The notes beneath the pieces were generated by a model. The model was given only the letters and a program-made list of their open reading frames with translations, was not told where the DNA came from and ran no database searches. Positions 1-5,823 of a DNA stretch of 9,834 bases are shown here, one piece after another. The DNA comes from Fusibacter_D sp033549245. GTDB lineage: Bacteria > Bacillota > Clostridia > Peptostreptococcales > Acidaminobacteraceae. Every line of letters starts with the position of its first letter. Position 1 is the stretch's first letter. The DNA is taken from contig JAWSUW010000138.1 in the NCBI GenBank assembly GCA_033549245.1, positions 1 to 9,834 of the forward strand, read 5' to 3'. The position numbers and the translations under genes were made by a program.

Positions 1-1
1 G

Positions 2-178
2 GATGAGATCGGTTTTGACGATTATCTTTTCGGAAAAGGCATTTCTATAGTAGAATGGGCTACAAAGGTAGAAGAATATATTCCGGCGAATGCGATTTGG
101 ATAGAGTTGAATCTCACAGATTGGGGTACAAGAGTGATAAGTAGCTCTGGATTAGAAATGGGAGAGGATATAAAATGA
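2..178 (+). CDS. tsaE: TsaE, tRNA t6A biosynthesis ATPase (C-terminal part)
   Basis: The window opens inside this gene. The reading frame from base 2 gives 58 residues, beginning DEIGFDDYLFGKGISIVEW and ending GLEMGEDIK. The pattern of acidic residues followed by GxGISIVEWA and a short strand (AIWIELN) is typical of the TsaE/YjeE carboxy terminus. TsaE is a small cytoplasmic P-loop ATPase that works with the TsaB-TsaD heterodimer in making N6-threonylcarbamoyladenosine at position 37 of ANN-decoding tRNAs. The Walker A motif lies upstream and is not visible. The stop codon overlaps the tsaB start in an ATGA, implying translational coupling in one operon. The call rests on the short C-terminal match plus the tsaB-rimI-tsaD context. 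Confidence 0.88.
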   Translation, partial: DEIGFDDYLFGKGISIVEWATKVEEYIPANAIWIELNLTDWGTRVISSSGLEMGEDIK

Positions 179-873
179 AAAAAATGATAGTGGACACATC
201 ATCAACAGCTGCCAGTGTGGCGGTGCTTGAGGATGATCTGATCAAGGGTGAATTCACGATTCACACCGAACGTACTCATTCTGAGAAACTCATGCCGATG
301 ATAGAGAATCTAATGCGTCATTTAGATATGAAGATTGAGGATATTGATGAATTTGCAGTTTGTGAAGGTCCTGGATCCTTTACGGGGGTCAGGATTGGAA
401 TCAGCACTGTAAAAGCATTTGCGCAACCTTTCGACAAACCGATCAAGACCTTCACGAGCATGAAATTGCTCTCAGGTGCTTTTTCATATCATGATGGACT
501 CGTACTGTCTATGGTCGACGCAAAACGCGATAGCGTGTATTATGGACTGTACAGATGGCATCACGGCAGTGTGCTTACTGTTGAGGAAGGGGTCAAAAAT
601 ATTGAGGTTTTACTCAATGACCTGGAGAATCATTTCTTGAATGAACACATACTGGTCACAGGTGAAGCCACTTGGATTTACAGAGATGCATTCAAACGAC
701 TTGACAATTTGAACCTTCATAATTGCTACATGATGACCGATCAAAAAAATTCGGTACTTAGTGCTTCCAACTATAGATATATTGAAGATGATAAAGGCAC
801 TGTCCACAGATATAATGAAGTCAAAGCGAACTACATGAAGAAGTCGCAAGCGGAAAGGGACTTTGATCTATGA
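175..873 (+). CDS. tsaB: TsaB, t6A37 modification scaffold/protease-like protein
   Basis: The product is 232 residues, the usual size for TsaB (YeaZ/YdiC). The N-terminal actin-like fold signature IVDTSSTAASVAV (about residues 5-17) and the diagnostic GPGSFTGVRIG (65-75), followed by ISTVKAFA, identify the family. TsaB is an inactive paralogue of TsaD that dimerises with it and supports transfer of the threonylcarbamoyl group to A37 of ANN-decoding tRNAs. The ATG at 175 has a good Shine-Dalgarno (GGAGAGG at about 160-166) and overlaps the tsaE stop. A second in-frame ATG three codons later lacks this spacing. The stop overlaps the rimI start in an ATGA (870-873). The C-terminal half is more divergent, as is normal in this family. 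Confidence 0.96.
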   Translation: MKKMIVDTSSTAASVAVLEDDLIKGEFTIHTERTHSEKLMPMIENLMRHLDMKIEDIDEFAVCEGPGSFTGVRIGISTVKAFAQPFDKPIKTFTSMKLLSGAFSYHDGLVLSMVDAKRDSVYYGLYRWHHGSVLTVEEGVKNIEVLLNDLENHFLNEHILVTGEATWIYRDAFKRLDNLNLHNCYMMTDQKNSVLSASNYRYIEDDKGTVHRYNEVKANYMKKSQAERDFDL

Positions 874-1313
874 ATGTTCAGTTTAGAAAAATGACTCTGG
901 AAGACATTGATGATGTTTATGCTATAGAAGTCTCATCTTTTACCACACCGTGGACGAAAGATGCCTTCTATAAAGAACTTGTCGAGAATACGTTGGCAGC
1001 TTATTTTGTCGTTGAAGATGAAAATCAGCTGGTGGCTTACGGCGGTATGTGGCAAATCATGGATGAACTTCACATCACCAACATCGCAGTGGATATAGGC
1101 GAAAGAGGCAAAGGCTACAGCAAGGTGCTTATGGATGGCTTGATTGATTACGGGAAAAAATACGCATTTAAGCATATGACACTGGAAGTGAGACAGAGCA
1201 ATAAGATTGCCATAGCACTATATGAAAAATACGGATTTGAATCGGTGGGCATCCGGCCGAAATACTATATGGACACGAACGAAGACGCTCTCGTCATGTG
1301 GAAGGAGCTTTAA
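870..1313 (+). CDS. rimI: RimI-type GNAT N-acetyltransferase
   Basis: A 147-residue single-domain GNAT protein. The acetyl-CoA-binding motif A is visible as IAVDIGERGKGYSKVL (about residues 72-87, with the R/Q-x-x-G-x-G/A-type loop RGKGYS). Motif B is LEVRQSNKIAIALYEKYGFE (105-124). E106 and Y118 sit where E. coli RimI has its catalytic Glu103 and Tyr115, and the ending IRPKYYMDTNEDALVM fits the RimI C-terminus. RimI acetylates the N-terminal alanine of ribosomal protein S18 in E. coli; the Firmicute substrate is less certain. The start overlaps the tsaB stop (ATGA), with AAAGGGA at about 854-860 as ribosome binding site, and the stop abuts the tsaD start with no gap. Between tsaB and tsaD is the standard position for rimI in Firmicutes. 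Confidence 0.93.
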   Translation: MNVQFRKMTLEDIDDVYAIEVSSFTTPWTKDAFYKELVENTLAAYFVVEDENQLVAYGGMWQIMDELHITNIAVDIGERGKGYSKVLMDGLIDYGKKYAFKHMTLEVRQSNKIAIALYEKYGFESVGIRPKYYMDTNEDALVMWKEL

Positions 1314-2324
1314 ATGAAATCAAAAACAATTACACTTGCCATAGAGACGTCTTGTGATGAGACAGCATGCGCCATTCTGGAAAATGGAAGAAACATCCTT
1401 GCAAATGAGGTTTACACGCAGATCGAAATTCATCAGGCATTCGGAGGGGTTGTACCAGAAGTGGCATCCAGGAACCATCTGGAGAAAATCTCTGAGATTA
1501 TCGACAAGGCGTTATCAGACGCCAAAATGGAGTTTGGTGACATCGACCACATTGCGGTCACTTATGGACCAGGGCTGGTCGGTGCGCTTTTAGTCGGACT
1601 TTCCACAGCAAAGGCACTATCCTATGCTCTGGACATACCGCTTATTCCTGTGAATCACATTGAAGGGCATATCGCAGCAAATTATATCGCACACAAAACG
1701 CTCGAGCCACCTTTTGTCTGTCTGATTGTATCGGGTGGGCACACTCACCTGGTGGAAGTGCAGGATTATACGAAATTCAATGTCATAGGCCGAACGCGTG
1801 ATGATGCGGCTGGAGAGGCATTTGACAAAGTAGCGAGGACACTTGGTCTCGGTTATCCTGGTGGACCACTGATCGATAGACTCGCAAAAGAGGGCAATCC
1901 TCTGGCGATTCCATTCCCCAAAGGGATGATGGATCAAGACAATCTGGATTTCAGCTTCAGTGGGCTTAAATCTGCTGTGCTCAATTACCTCAATAGCGCC
2001 AAAATGAAAAATGAGACGGTTGTTGTAGAAGATGTATGTGCCAGTTTTCAACATGCCGTCGTGGAAACACTTAAAGGTAAGACTGAAATGGCACTGAAAA
2101 GGACCGGGTCGAAAAAACTCGTGTTGGCTGGAGGAGTGGCTGCAAATTCGTCACTTAGAAAAGCGCTATCCGATATCGAAGGCATAGAGTTTTATTATCC
2201 ACCTTTGGACCTTTGTACGGATAACGCCGCCATGATTGGATGTGCGGGATATTATCATTATTTGGAAGGCAATTTCGGAACTCTTGAGACCAATGCGGTC
2301 CCAAATTTAAAGATTGGTATGTAG
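1314..2324 (+). CDS. tsaD: TsaD (Gcp/Kae1), tRNA N6-adenosine threonylcarbamoyltransferase
   Basis: A 336-residue protein of normal family length. Landmarks in order: IETSCDET (10-17), HQAFGGVVPEVASRNH (40-55), GPGLVGALLVGLSTAKAL (85-102), the metal-binding pair in NHIEGH (H115 and H119), LIVSGGHTHL (137-146), DDAAGEAFDKVAR (163-175), DFSFSGLKSAV (212-222), LAGGVAANSSLR (271-282) and CTDNAAMI with D303 as the third metal ligand. TsaD transfers threonylcarbamoyl from threonylcarbamoyl-AMP to A37 of tRNAs reading ANN codons, as a complex with TsaB and TsaE. The start follows the rimI stop directly, with AAGGAG at 1302-1307, and a rho-independent terminator follows the stop, so this is the last gene of the operon. 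All expected catalytic residues are present. Confidence 0.98.
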   Translation: MKSKTITLAIETSCDETACAILENGRNILANEVYTQIEIHQAFGGVVPEVASRNHLEKISEIIDKALSDAKMEFGDIDHIAVTYGPGLVGALLVGLSTAKALSYALDIPLIPVNHIEGHIAANYIAHKTLEPPFVCLIVSGGHTHLVEVQDYTKFNVIGRTRDDAAGEAFDKVARTLGLGYPGGPLIDRLAKEGNPLAIPFPKGMMDQDNLDFSFSGLKSAVLNYLNSAKMKNETVVVEDVCASFQHAVVETLKGKTEMALKRTGSKKLVLAGGVAANSSLRKALSDIEGIEFYYPPLDLCTDNAAMIGCAGYYHYLEGNFGTLETNAVPNLKIGM

Positions 2325-2332
2325 AATGATGA

Positions 2333-2362
2333 AAATGGGACGAATGTCCCATTTACTTTTTT
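2333..2362 (+). terminator. rho-independent terminator of the tsaE-tsaB-rimI-tsaD operon
   Basis: A perfect 9-bp stem, AAATGGGAC (2333-2341) with GTCCCATTT (2346-2354), closes a GAAT loop and is followed by AC and six T residues (2357-2362). It begins 9 bases after the tsaD stop. Confidence 0.85.
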
Positions 2363-2460
2363 GTCCAAAAGTATCTGAAAAATCAGTCGTATTTTATTAT
2401 GTAAACCGAACAAACTTTCTTTTATACATGTATTTATAAATGGACAACTGGGGATTAAAT

Positions 2461-2563
2461 TGTGGACACTGTGGATAAATAATGAATTTACTAGGGTAGG
2501 GGGAATTGATAATGTGGACAACTCGGTGAAAAACTGTGTATAACCTTACTTGATTGTGGGTAA
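2461..2563 (+). promoter_or_regulatory. DnaA-box cluster (non-coding, downstream of tsaD)
   Basis: Five 9-mers resembling the complement of the DnaA box (TTATNCACA, here TGTGNATAA) lie on the same strand: TGTGGACAC (2461-2469), TGTGGATAA (2470-2478, a perfect match), TGTGGACAA (2513-2521, one change), TGTGTATAA (2535-2543, fits the N-containing consensus) and TGTGGGTAA (2555-2563, one change). Start-to-start distances from the perfect box are 43, 22 and 20 bp, close to whole helical turns. A weaker AATGGACAA lies at 2439-2447. The surrounding 2363-2656 interval is AT-rich and holds no credible gene. No dnaA, dnaN or rpmH is nearby, so a DnaA-binding regulatory or titration locus is more likely than oriC. 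DnaA binding itself is inferred. Confidence 0.7.
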
Positions 2564-2639
2564 AACGAATCTTATTCAGTATTATTCGTAGAAATGCATA
2601 AAAAACAGACTGCCATATGGTAAACATAATAAAATATGG

Positions 2640-2658
2640 TGCACAAAATTGTGCATAA
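2640..2658. repeat. short inverted repeat containing an isolated DnaA-box-like 9-mer
   Basis: TGCACAA (2640-2646) and TTGTGCA (2649-2655) form a 7-bp perfect inverted repeat around a two-base AA centre. The right arm continues into TGTGCATAA (2650-2658), which fits TGTGNATAA. It lies directly beside the acpP terminator and could be an extra DnaA site of the cluster or an unrelated operator. Confidence 0.4.
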
Positions 2659-2686
2659 AAAAAAGAGCCCTTATTTAGAGGCTCTT
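2657..2686 (-). terminator. rho-independent terminator of acpP
   Basis: Read on the minus strand, AAGAGCC (2686-2680) pairs with GGCTCTT (2669-2663) across a ten-base loop and is followed by a run of T (2664-2657; the last two Ts of the arm run into six more). It lies 13 bases after the acpP stop codon. Confidence 0.85.
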
Positions 2687-2698
2687 GCTCACTATAAT

Positions 2699-2929
2699 CT
2701 ATTCAATACCGACAGTTGCCAAATAGTTGATGATGTCACTGATTGAACCGAAATTCTCAGCGACTTCGTCTGGGATTTCAATCTCAAACTCATCTTCTAT
2801 AGCCATAATAATCTCCACGGCGTCGATGGAATCAATGTCCATGCTGTCAAATGCGCTGTCCATAGTAATGTCGCTAGGATCAACAACACTTAATTGTTCA
2901 ACGATTATGGCTTTTATTTTTTTAAACAT
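2699..2929 (-). CDS. acpP: acyl carrier protein
   Basis: A 76-residue, strongly acidic protein of standard ACP length. The phosphopantetheine attachment site is DIDSIDAVE, with Ser34 as the modified serine (family motif DSLD). It is followed by the helix II/III pattern IIMAIEDEFEIEIPDE and the closing helix ISDIINYLATVGIE. It carries acyl intermediates as thioesters, normally for type II fatty acid synthesis. The ribosome binding site is excellent: AGGAGG at 2940-2935 on the minus strand, five bases before the ATG. It has its own promoter and terminator and no fab, plsX or acpS gene beside it, so it may be the housekeeping ACP at an unusual place or a dedicated second copy; the sequence alone does not settle this. 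It sits between tsaD and the ABC-F gene, which are adjacent in Bacillus. Confidence 0.95.
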   Translation of the reverse strand: MFKKIKAIIVEQLSVVDPSDITMDSAFDSMDIDSIDAVEIIMAIEDEFEIEIPDEVAENFGSISDIINYLATVGIE

Positions 2930-2947
2930 ATTACCCTCCTAAAATTG

Positions 2948-2962
2948 TGAAAATGATTCTCT
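2948..2962. promoter_or_regulatory. possible Fur-like site in the acpP leader
   Basis: TGAAAAT-G-ATTCTCT has the 7-1-7 layout of Fur boxes (TGATAAT-N-ATTATCA) with 11 of 14 arm positions matching. On the minus strand the core reads GAGAATCATTTTCA, a form familiar from Fur-regulated promoters. It lies between the predicted transcription start (about 2975) and the ribosome binding site. AT-rich sequence makes chance matches common, so this is tentative. Confidence 0.3.
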
Positions 2963-2981
2963 TGTATGTGTACTTAGTTTC

Positions 2982-3009
2982 ATTATAAAGAAAAAATGAA
3001 ATTTGTCTA
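2982..3009 (-). promoter_or_regulatory. sigma-A type promoter of acpP
   Basis: On the minus strand TAGACA (3009-3004, five of six to TTGACA) and a perfect TATAAT (2987-2982) are separated by 16 bp. The start would be near 2975, giving a leader of about 45 bases before the acpP ATG. Confidence 0.7.
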
Positions 3010-3028
3010 TAACGTTTTTGGTGTTAAT

Positions 3029-3058
3029 GTCCTAGGACTGAAAAAAATTATAATTTTT
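3029..3058. repeat. two perfect palindromes between the ABC-F and acpP genes
   Basis: GTCCTAGGAC (3029-3038) is a perfect 10-bp palindrome and AAAAATTATAATTTTT (3043-3058) a perfect 16-bp AT-only palindrome containing the ABC-F stop codon. Neither has the GC stem plus loop of a good terminator, so ABC-F transcription may read through into acpP. The first palindrome lies about 20 bp upstream of the acpP -35 and could be an operator. Confidence 0.45.
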
Positions 3059-4961
3059 CGAGCATTTCGTCCAGTTGCATGTAAAGTGCATTGAGACCAT
3101 CTTTGATCTGAACGATTTCTCTTTGGACCTCAAGAGAACGTTCAGGGTCGGAAAAGACGCTCTCTACGCATAATGATAATTCCAGAGTATGGAGATCATC
3201 TTCAAGGGATTCAATCTCTTCTTCAAGAGAACCAAGTGCTGCGCGCTTTCTTTTCTCAGCAATCAGGATCTCTTTCTCGCGTTTTTGCTGGTCCTTCTGT
3301 TTGGTTTTGGAGAGTACTGGTTTTTCCTCCACCGGATTTTCAAGGATTAAATTCTCACTTTTCTTTTCTTGGTAGTAATCGTAGTTGCCCCAGTAGACGA
3401 TCAAGCCTTCGGGTGTCATTTCAAATATTTTTGAGCATATTTTGTTGAGGAAATACCGGTCATGTGAAATGGAGACCAGCGTGCCATCATAACCGAGCAG
3501 AGCATCCTCGAGAGTTTCTTTGGAATAGAGGTCGAGGTGGTTGGTCGGTTCATCCAGAAACAGTATGTTGGATGTGGAAAGCATGAGCTTGAGCAGAGAC
3601 ACACGACTGCGTTCACCACCACTGAGTTGATTGATTTTCTTTTCGATGTCATCATTTGTAAAAAGGAATGCACCAAGTAGAGAACGGACTGCGGTCAAGG
3701 ACAGCGCCGGATTGTCGTCATGGATTTCCTCTAAGATTGACTTTTCAAGATGTAGGTTCCGAAGTTCCTGATCGTAATATCCAGGCATGACATGATGACC
3801 CCAGGTGATGGTGCCCTCGTCTGGTTCGAGCTGGGAAATCAGTATTTTGAACAGGGTGGTCTTGCCCACGCCATTTGGTCCGATGAGTCCGATGCGTTCA
3901 CCTTTATAGATTTCAAAGGAAACGTTTTCAAAAACTTTGAGGTGGTCGTAAGTCTTTTTCAGGTCTTCAACCTTTAGGACGTCTTTACCACTTTTTGAAC
4001 CGGCTTTCAGATCGATTTTGAAATGGGATCTGAATAGTTTTGGACGTTCAAGTGGTGCGGTGTGTGCCAGCCTTTTTTCTCTGGATTTTGCCCGTTTGGC
4101 GAGTTTTTCTGTGCCGTGCCCTTTGAATCGTCTGATGATCTCTTCTTGCTTTTGGATTTCTTTGCTTTGAACCTCAAATCGTTTGAGATCCGCCTCGTAC
4201 TGCATATTCTTTTGATGTATGAAATGGGTATAATTTCCGGTGTACTCCACGAGCTCACCCGATTCGATCTCGAAAATTTTGGTAGCCACCTGATCGAGGA
4301 AGTAACGGTCGTGGGAAATCATTACTATTGTTCCGGTGTAATCTTTGAGATAGTTCTCAAGCCATTTGATGGCGTCGATATCCAGGTGGTTGGTCGGCTC
4401 ATCCAAAAATAGTATGTCGGGTTGCTTAAGGAGCAGTCTGGCGATGCCGATCCGTGACTTTTGACCTCCGCTGAGCTGATTGATAGGTTTGTGATGATCG
4501 ATTTCTTCAAAGCCGAGACCGTTGAGAATGCCTCTGATCCGGCTGCCGACGGCGTATCCGTCCATGGCTTCGAACCGCTCCTGCGCTAGCGTGTATTGAT
4601 CGAAAATTCTTTTCTGATCTTCAGGCTGAATATTTTGCATCTCGATTTCGAGTGCCCGGAGTTGTTTTTCAACTTCGAAAACATCAGCATAGATTTCTTC
4701 GCAGTAGTCAAATGCCGAAATGGTCAGATCTATGCGGGTGTTCTGTTCCAAATATCCGATGGACATGTCTTTAGATATGAAAATTTCTCCATCGTCTTTG
4801 GACTCGATGCCCGTTAGAATTTTAATTAACGTGGTTTTTCCCGCACCATTGACGCCAATCAGTCCGACTTTGTCGCCAACGCTGATTGTAAAGCTGATAT
4901 CTTCGAGAATCGTCTCTATGCCGTATGATTTATGGATATTATTACAAGATAATGCTATCAT
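3048..4961 (-). CDS. ydiF: ABC-F family translation factor, YdiF type
   Basis: The protein has 637 residues from the preferred start and two ATP-binding cassettes with no membrane domain. NBD1: Walker A GVNGAGKTT (36-44), signature LSGGQ (163-167), Walker B ILFLDEPTNHLD (183-194), switch H217. A charged linker at about 245-325 is the ABC-F P-site tRNA interaction region. NBD2: Walker A GPNGVGKTT (361-369), LSGGE (446-450), ILFLDEPTNHLD (466-477), H500. A basic, coiled-coil-prone C-terminal extension follows (about 550-637). ABC-F proteins bind the ribosomal E site and modulate translation or relieve stalling; the exact role of YdiF-type members is unclear. The in-frame ATG at 4973 has no Shine-Dalgarno, whereas the ATG at 4961 follows GAGG and gives MIALSCNNIHKSYG, in line with YdiF N-termini. 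Size and location beside tsaD and rex support the YdiF subfamily. Confidence 0.93.
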   Translation of the reverse strand: MIALSCNNIHKSYGIETILEDISFTISVGDKVGLIGVNGAGKTTLIKILTGIESKDDGEIFISKDMSIGYLEQNTRIDLTISAFDYCEEIYADVFEVEKQLRALEIEMQNIQPEDQKRIFDQYTLAQERFEAMDGYAVGSRIRGILNGLGFEEIDHHKPINQLSGGQKSRIGIARLLLKQPDILFLDEPTNHLDIDAIKWLENYLKDYTGTIVMISHDRYFLDQVATKIFEIESGELVEYTGNYTHFIHQKNMQYEADLKRFEVQSKEIQKQEEIIRRFKGHGTEKLAKRAKSREKRLAHTAPLERPKLFRSHFKIDLKAGSKSGKDVLKVEDLKKTYDHLKVFENVSFEIYKGERIGLIGPNGVGKTTLFKILISQLEPDEGTITWGHHVMPGYYDQELRNLHLEKSILEEIHDDNPALSLTAVRSLLGAFLFTNDDIEKKINQLSGGERSRVSLLKLMLSTSNILFLDEPTNHLDLYSKETLEDALLGYDGTLVSISHDRYFLNKICSKIFEMTPEGLIVYWGNYDYYQEKKSENLILENPVEEKPVLSKTKQKDQQKREKEILIAEKRKRAALGSLEEEIESLEDDLHTLELSLCVESVFSDPERSLEVQREIVQIKDGLNALYMQLDEMLEKL

Positions 4962-4975
4962 TTTTCGCCTCATTC

Positions 4976-5047
4976 TAAAAAGTAGATTAAAGATTGTTAA
5001 ATACTACTAGATATTATATCCCAAATGTCATAAAATAAAAAGTAGAT
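4976..5047 (+). repeat. 12-bp direct repeat in the ABC-F/rex divergent region
   Basis: TAAAAAGTAGAT occurs at 4976-4987 and again at 5036-5047, exactly 60 bp apart, flanking the ABC-F -10 element. The match is exact. It may be a regulatory repeat, or coincidence in AT-rich DNA. Confidence 0.5.
5013..5018 (-). promoter_or_regulatory. candidate -10 element for the ABC-F gene
   Basis: A perfect TATAAT on the minus strand lies about 50 bases upstream of the preferred ABC-F start at 4961. No convincing -35 is seen at 16-18 bp (only TTTTTA), so the assignment is weak. Confidence 0.35.
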
Positions 5048-5069
5048 GAGAATTGGAATGTGAGAATTG
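5047..5069 (+). repeat. 9-bp direct repeat upstream of the rex promoter
   Basis: TGAGAATTG occurs at 5047-5055 and 5061-5069, 14 bp start to start. The second copy runs into the Rex-like operator. This looks like a binding-site arrangement, but the protein is unknown. Confidence 0.5.
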
Positions 5070-5084
5070 TTATTAATTTGACAT
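5067..5084. promoter_or_regulatory. Rex-like operator over the rex -35 (probable autoregulation)
   Basis: TTGTTATTAATTTGACAT matches the clostridial Rex consensus TTGTTAANNNNTTAACAA at 11 of 14 defined positions. It overlaps the complete -35 hexamer of the rex promoter, so a bound repressor would block polymerase. Autoregulation of rex is known in several Firmicutes; here it is inferred from motif and position. Confidence 0.55.
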
Positions 5085-5107
5085 TCTTTTTTCCGGAGTG
5101 GTATAAT
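5078..5107 (+). promoter_or_regulatory. sigma-A promoter of rex with extended -10
   Basis: A perfect TTGACA (5078-5083) and perfect TATAAT (5102-5107) are spaced by 18 bp, with TGG directly before the -10 (extended -10, TGN). The start would be near 5114, about 33 bases before the rex ATG. Confidence 0.85.
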
Positions 5108-5146
5108 GAAGTTGAGTTTATACACATTTAAACGACGAGGTGAATT

Positions 5147-5776
5147 ATGAAAGACAAGAACATATCTGTAGCGGTGATTAGACGTCTGCCTAAGTACCAT
5201 CGTTATTTAAAGGAACTATTGGATAAGGACATACGTAGAATATCGTCGAAAGAACTGAGTTCAATCATAGGATTTACTGCATCTCAAATTCGTCAGGACC
5301 TCAATAATTTTGGTGGCTTTGGCCAGCAAGGGTATGGGTACAATGTAGAAGATTTGTACTCGGAGATCAGTAAAATTCTAGGACTTACACGAAAATACAA
5401 CGTCGTTATTGTCGGAGCGGGGAACCTTGGTCAGGCACTGGCCAATTACGCAAGTTTCGGACGTTTGGGCTTTGACCTGAAGGCGATGTTCGATATCAAT
5501 CCCAAGTTCATGGGACTCAAGATCAATGATGTGGAAGTACTGGACATGGATAAATTCGAATCGTTTGTCAATGAAAACAATGTTGAAATTGTCTATATTT
5601 GCACGAGTAGAGCTGGTGCACAGGACGTTGCGAATCAGATACAAAAGACCAATGTCAAAGCGATATGGAATTTTGCACCGATCGACCTGAAGGTCAAAGA
5701 AGATATCATTGTGGAAAATGTACATTTGATAGACAATTTATTGACTGTATCTTATTTCTTGAAAGAAAATCAATAA
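5147..5776 (+). CDS. rex: Rex, redox-sensing transcriptional repressor
   Basis: A 209-residue protein of standard Rex length. The N-terminal winged helix (about 5-75) contains the recognition segment TASQIRQDLNNFGGFGQQGYGY (44-65), nearly diagnostic for Rex. The Rossmann domain follows, with VVIVGAGNLGQALANY (86-101), the acidic strand end FDINP (D116) and the C-terminal helix LLTVSYFLKENQ that swaps between subunits. Rex binds DNA when NADH/NAD+ is low and leaves when NADH rises, derepressing fermentation and electron-transfer genes. GAGGTGA at 5137-5143 is the ribosome binding site. A consensus promoter overlapped by a Rex-like site lies upstream and a strong terminator downstream, so it is probably transcribed alone. 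Synteny with the ABC-F gene and the tsaD operon matches Bacillus. Confidence 0.97.
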   Translation: MKDKNISVAVIRRLPKYHRYLKELLDKDIRRISSKELSSIIGFTASQIRQDLNNFGGFGQQGYGYNVEDLYSEISKILGLTRKYNVVIVGAGNLGQALANYASFGRLGFDLKAMFDINPKFMGLKINDVEVLDMDKFESFVNENNVEIVYICTSRAGAQDVANQIQKTNVKAIWNFAPIDLKVKEDIIVENVHLIDNLLTVSYFLKENQ

Positions 5777-5792
5777 AATTTCAGTAATAAGT

Positions 5793-5823
5793 GGGACGGG
5801 GCGTGACCTCGTCTCTTTTTTTT
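5793..5823 (+). terminator. rho-independent terminator of rex
   Basis: A 9-bp stem (5793-5801 with 5807-5815, including two G-T pairs) closes a five-base CGTGA loop and is followed by eight T residues (5816-5823). It starts 16 bases after the rex stop. Confidence 0.88.

Noticed and set aside
1617..2054. 145-codon open frame on the minus strand inside tsaD
   Set aside because: It is antisense to conserved TsaD motifs, has no ribosome binding site of note and shows no recognisable domain; it is a shadow of tsaD codon use.
2397..2627. 76- and 87-codon minus-strand open frames through the DnaA-box region
   Set aside because: They have no ribosome binding sites or recognisable domains and overlap each other; the region is better explained as a non-coding DnaA-box array.
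2727..2942. 71-codon plus-strand open frame opposite acpP
   Set aside because: The Ser/Ile/Met-rich translation is the reverse reading of the acidic ACP codons; the minus-strand ACP has the phosphopantetheine motif, ribosome binding site, promoter and terminator.
4962..4973. ABC-F start four codons upstream (ATG at 4973)
   Set aside because: Only TTTTTAGA precedes it, while the ATG at 4961 has GAGG at suitable spacing and gives an N-terminus like other YdiF proteins.
4994..5011. TTGTTAA half-site upstream of the ABC-F gene as a Rex operator
   Set aside because: Only the left half is good; the right half matches two of seven positions, so it is indistinguishable from AT-rich background.
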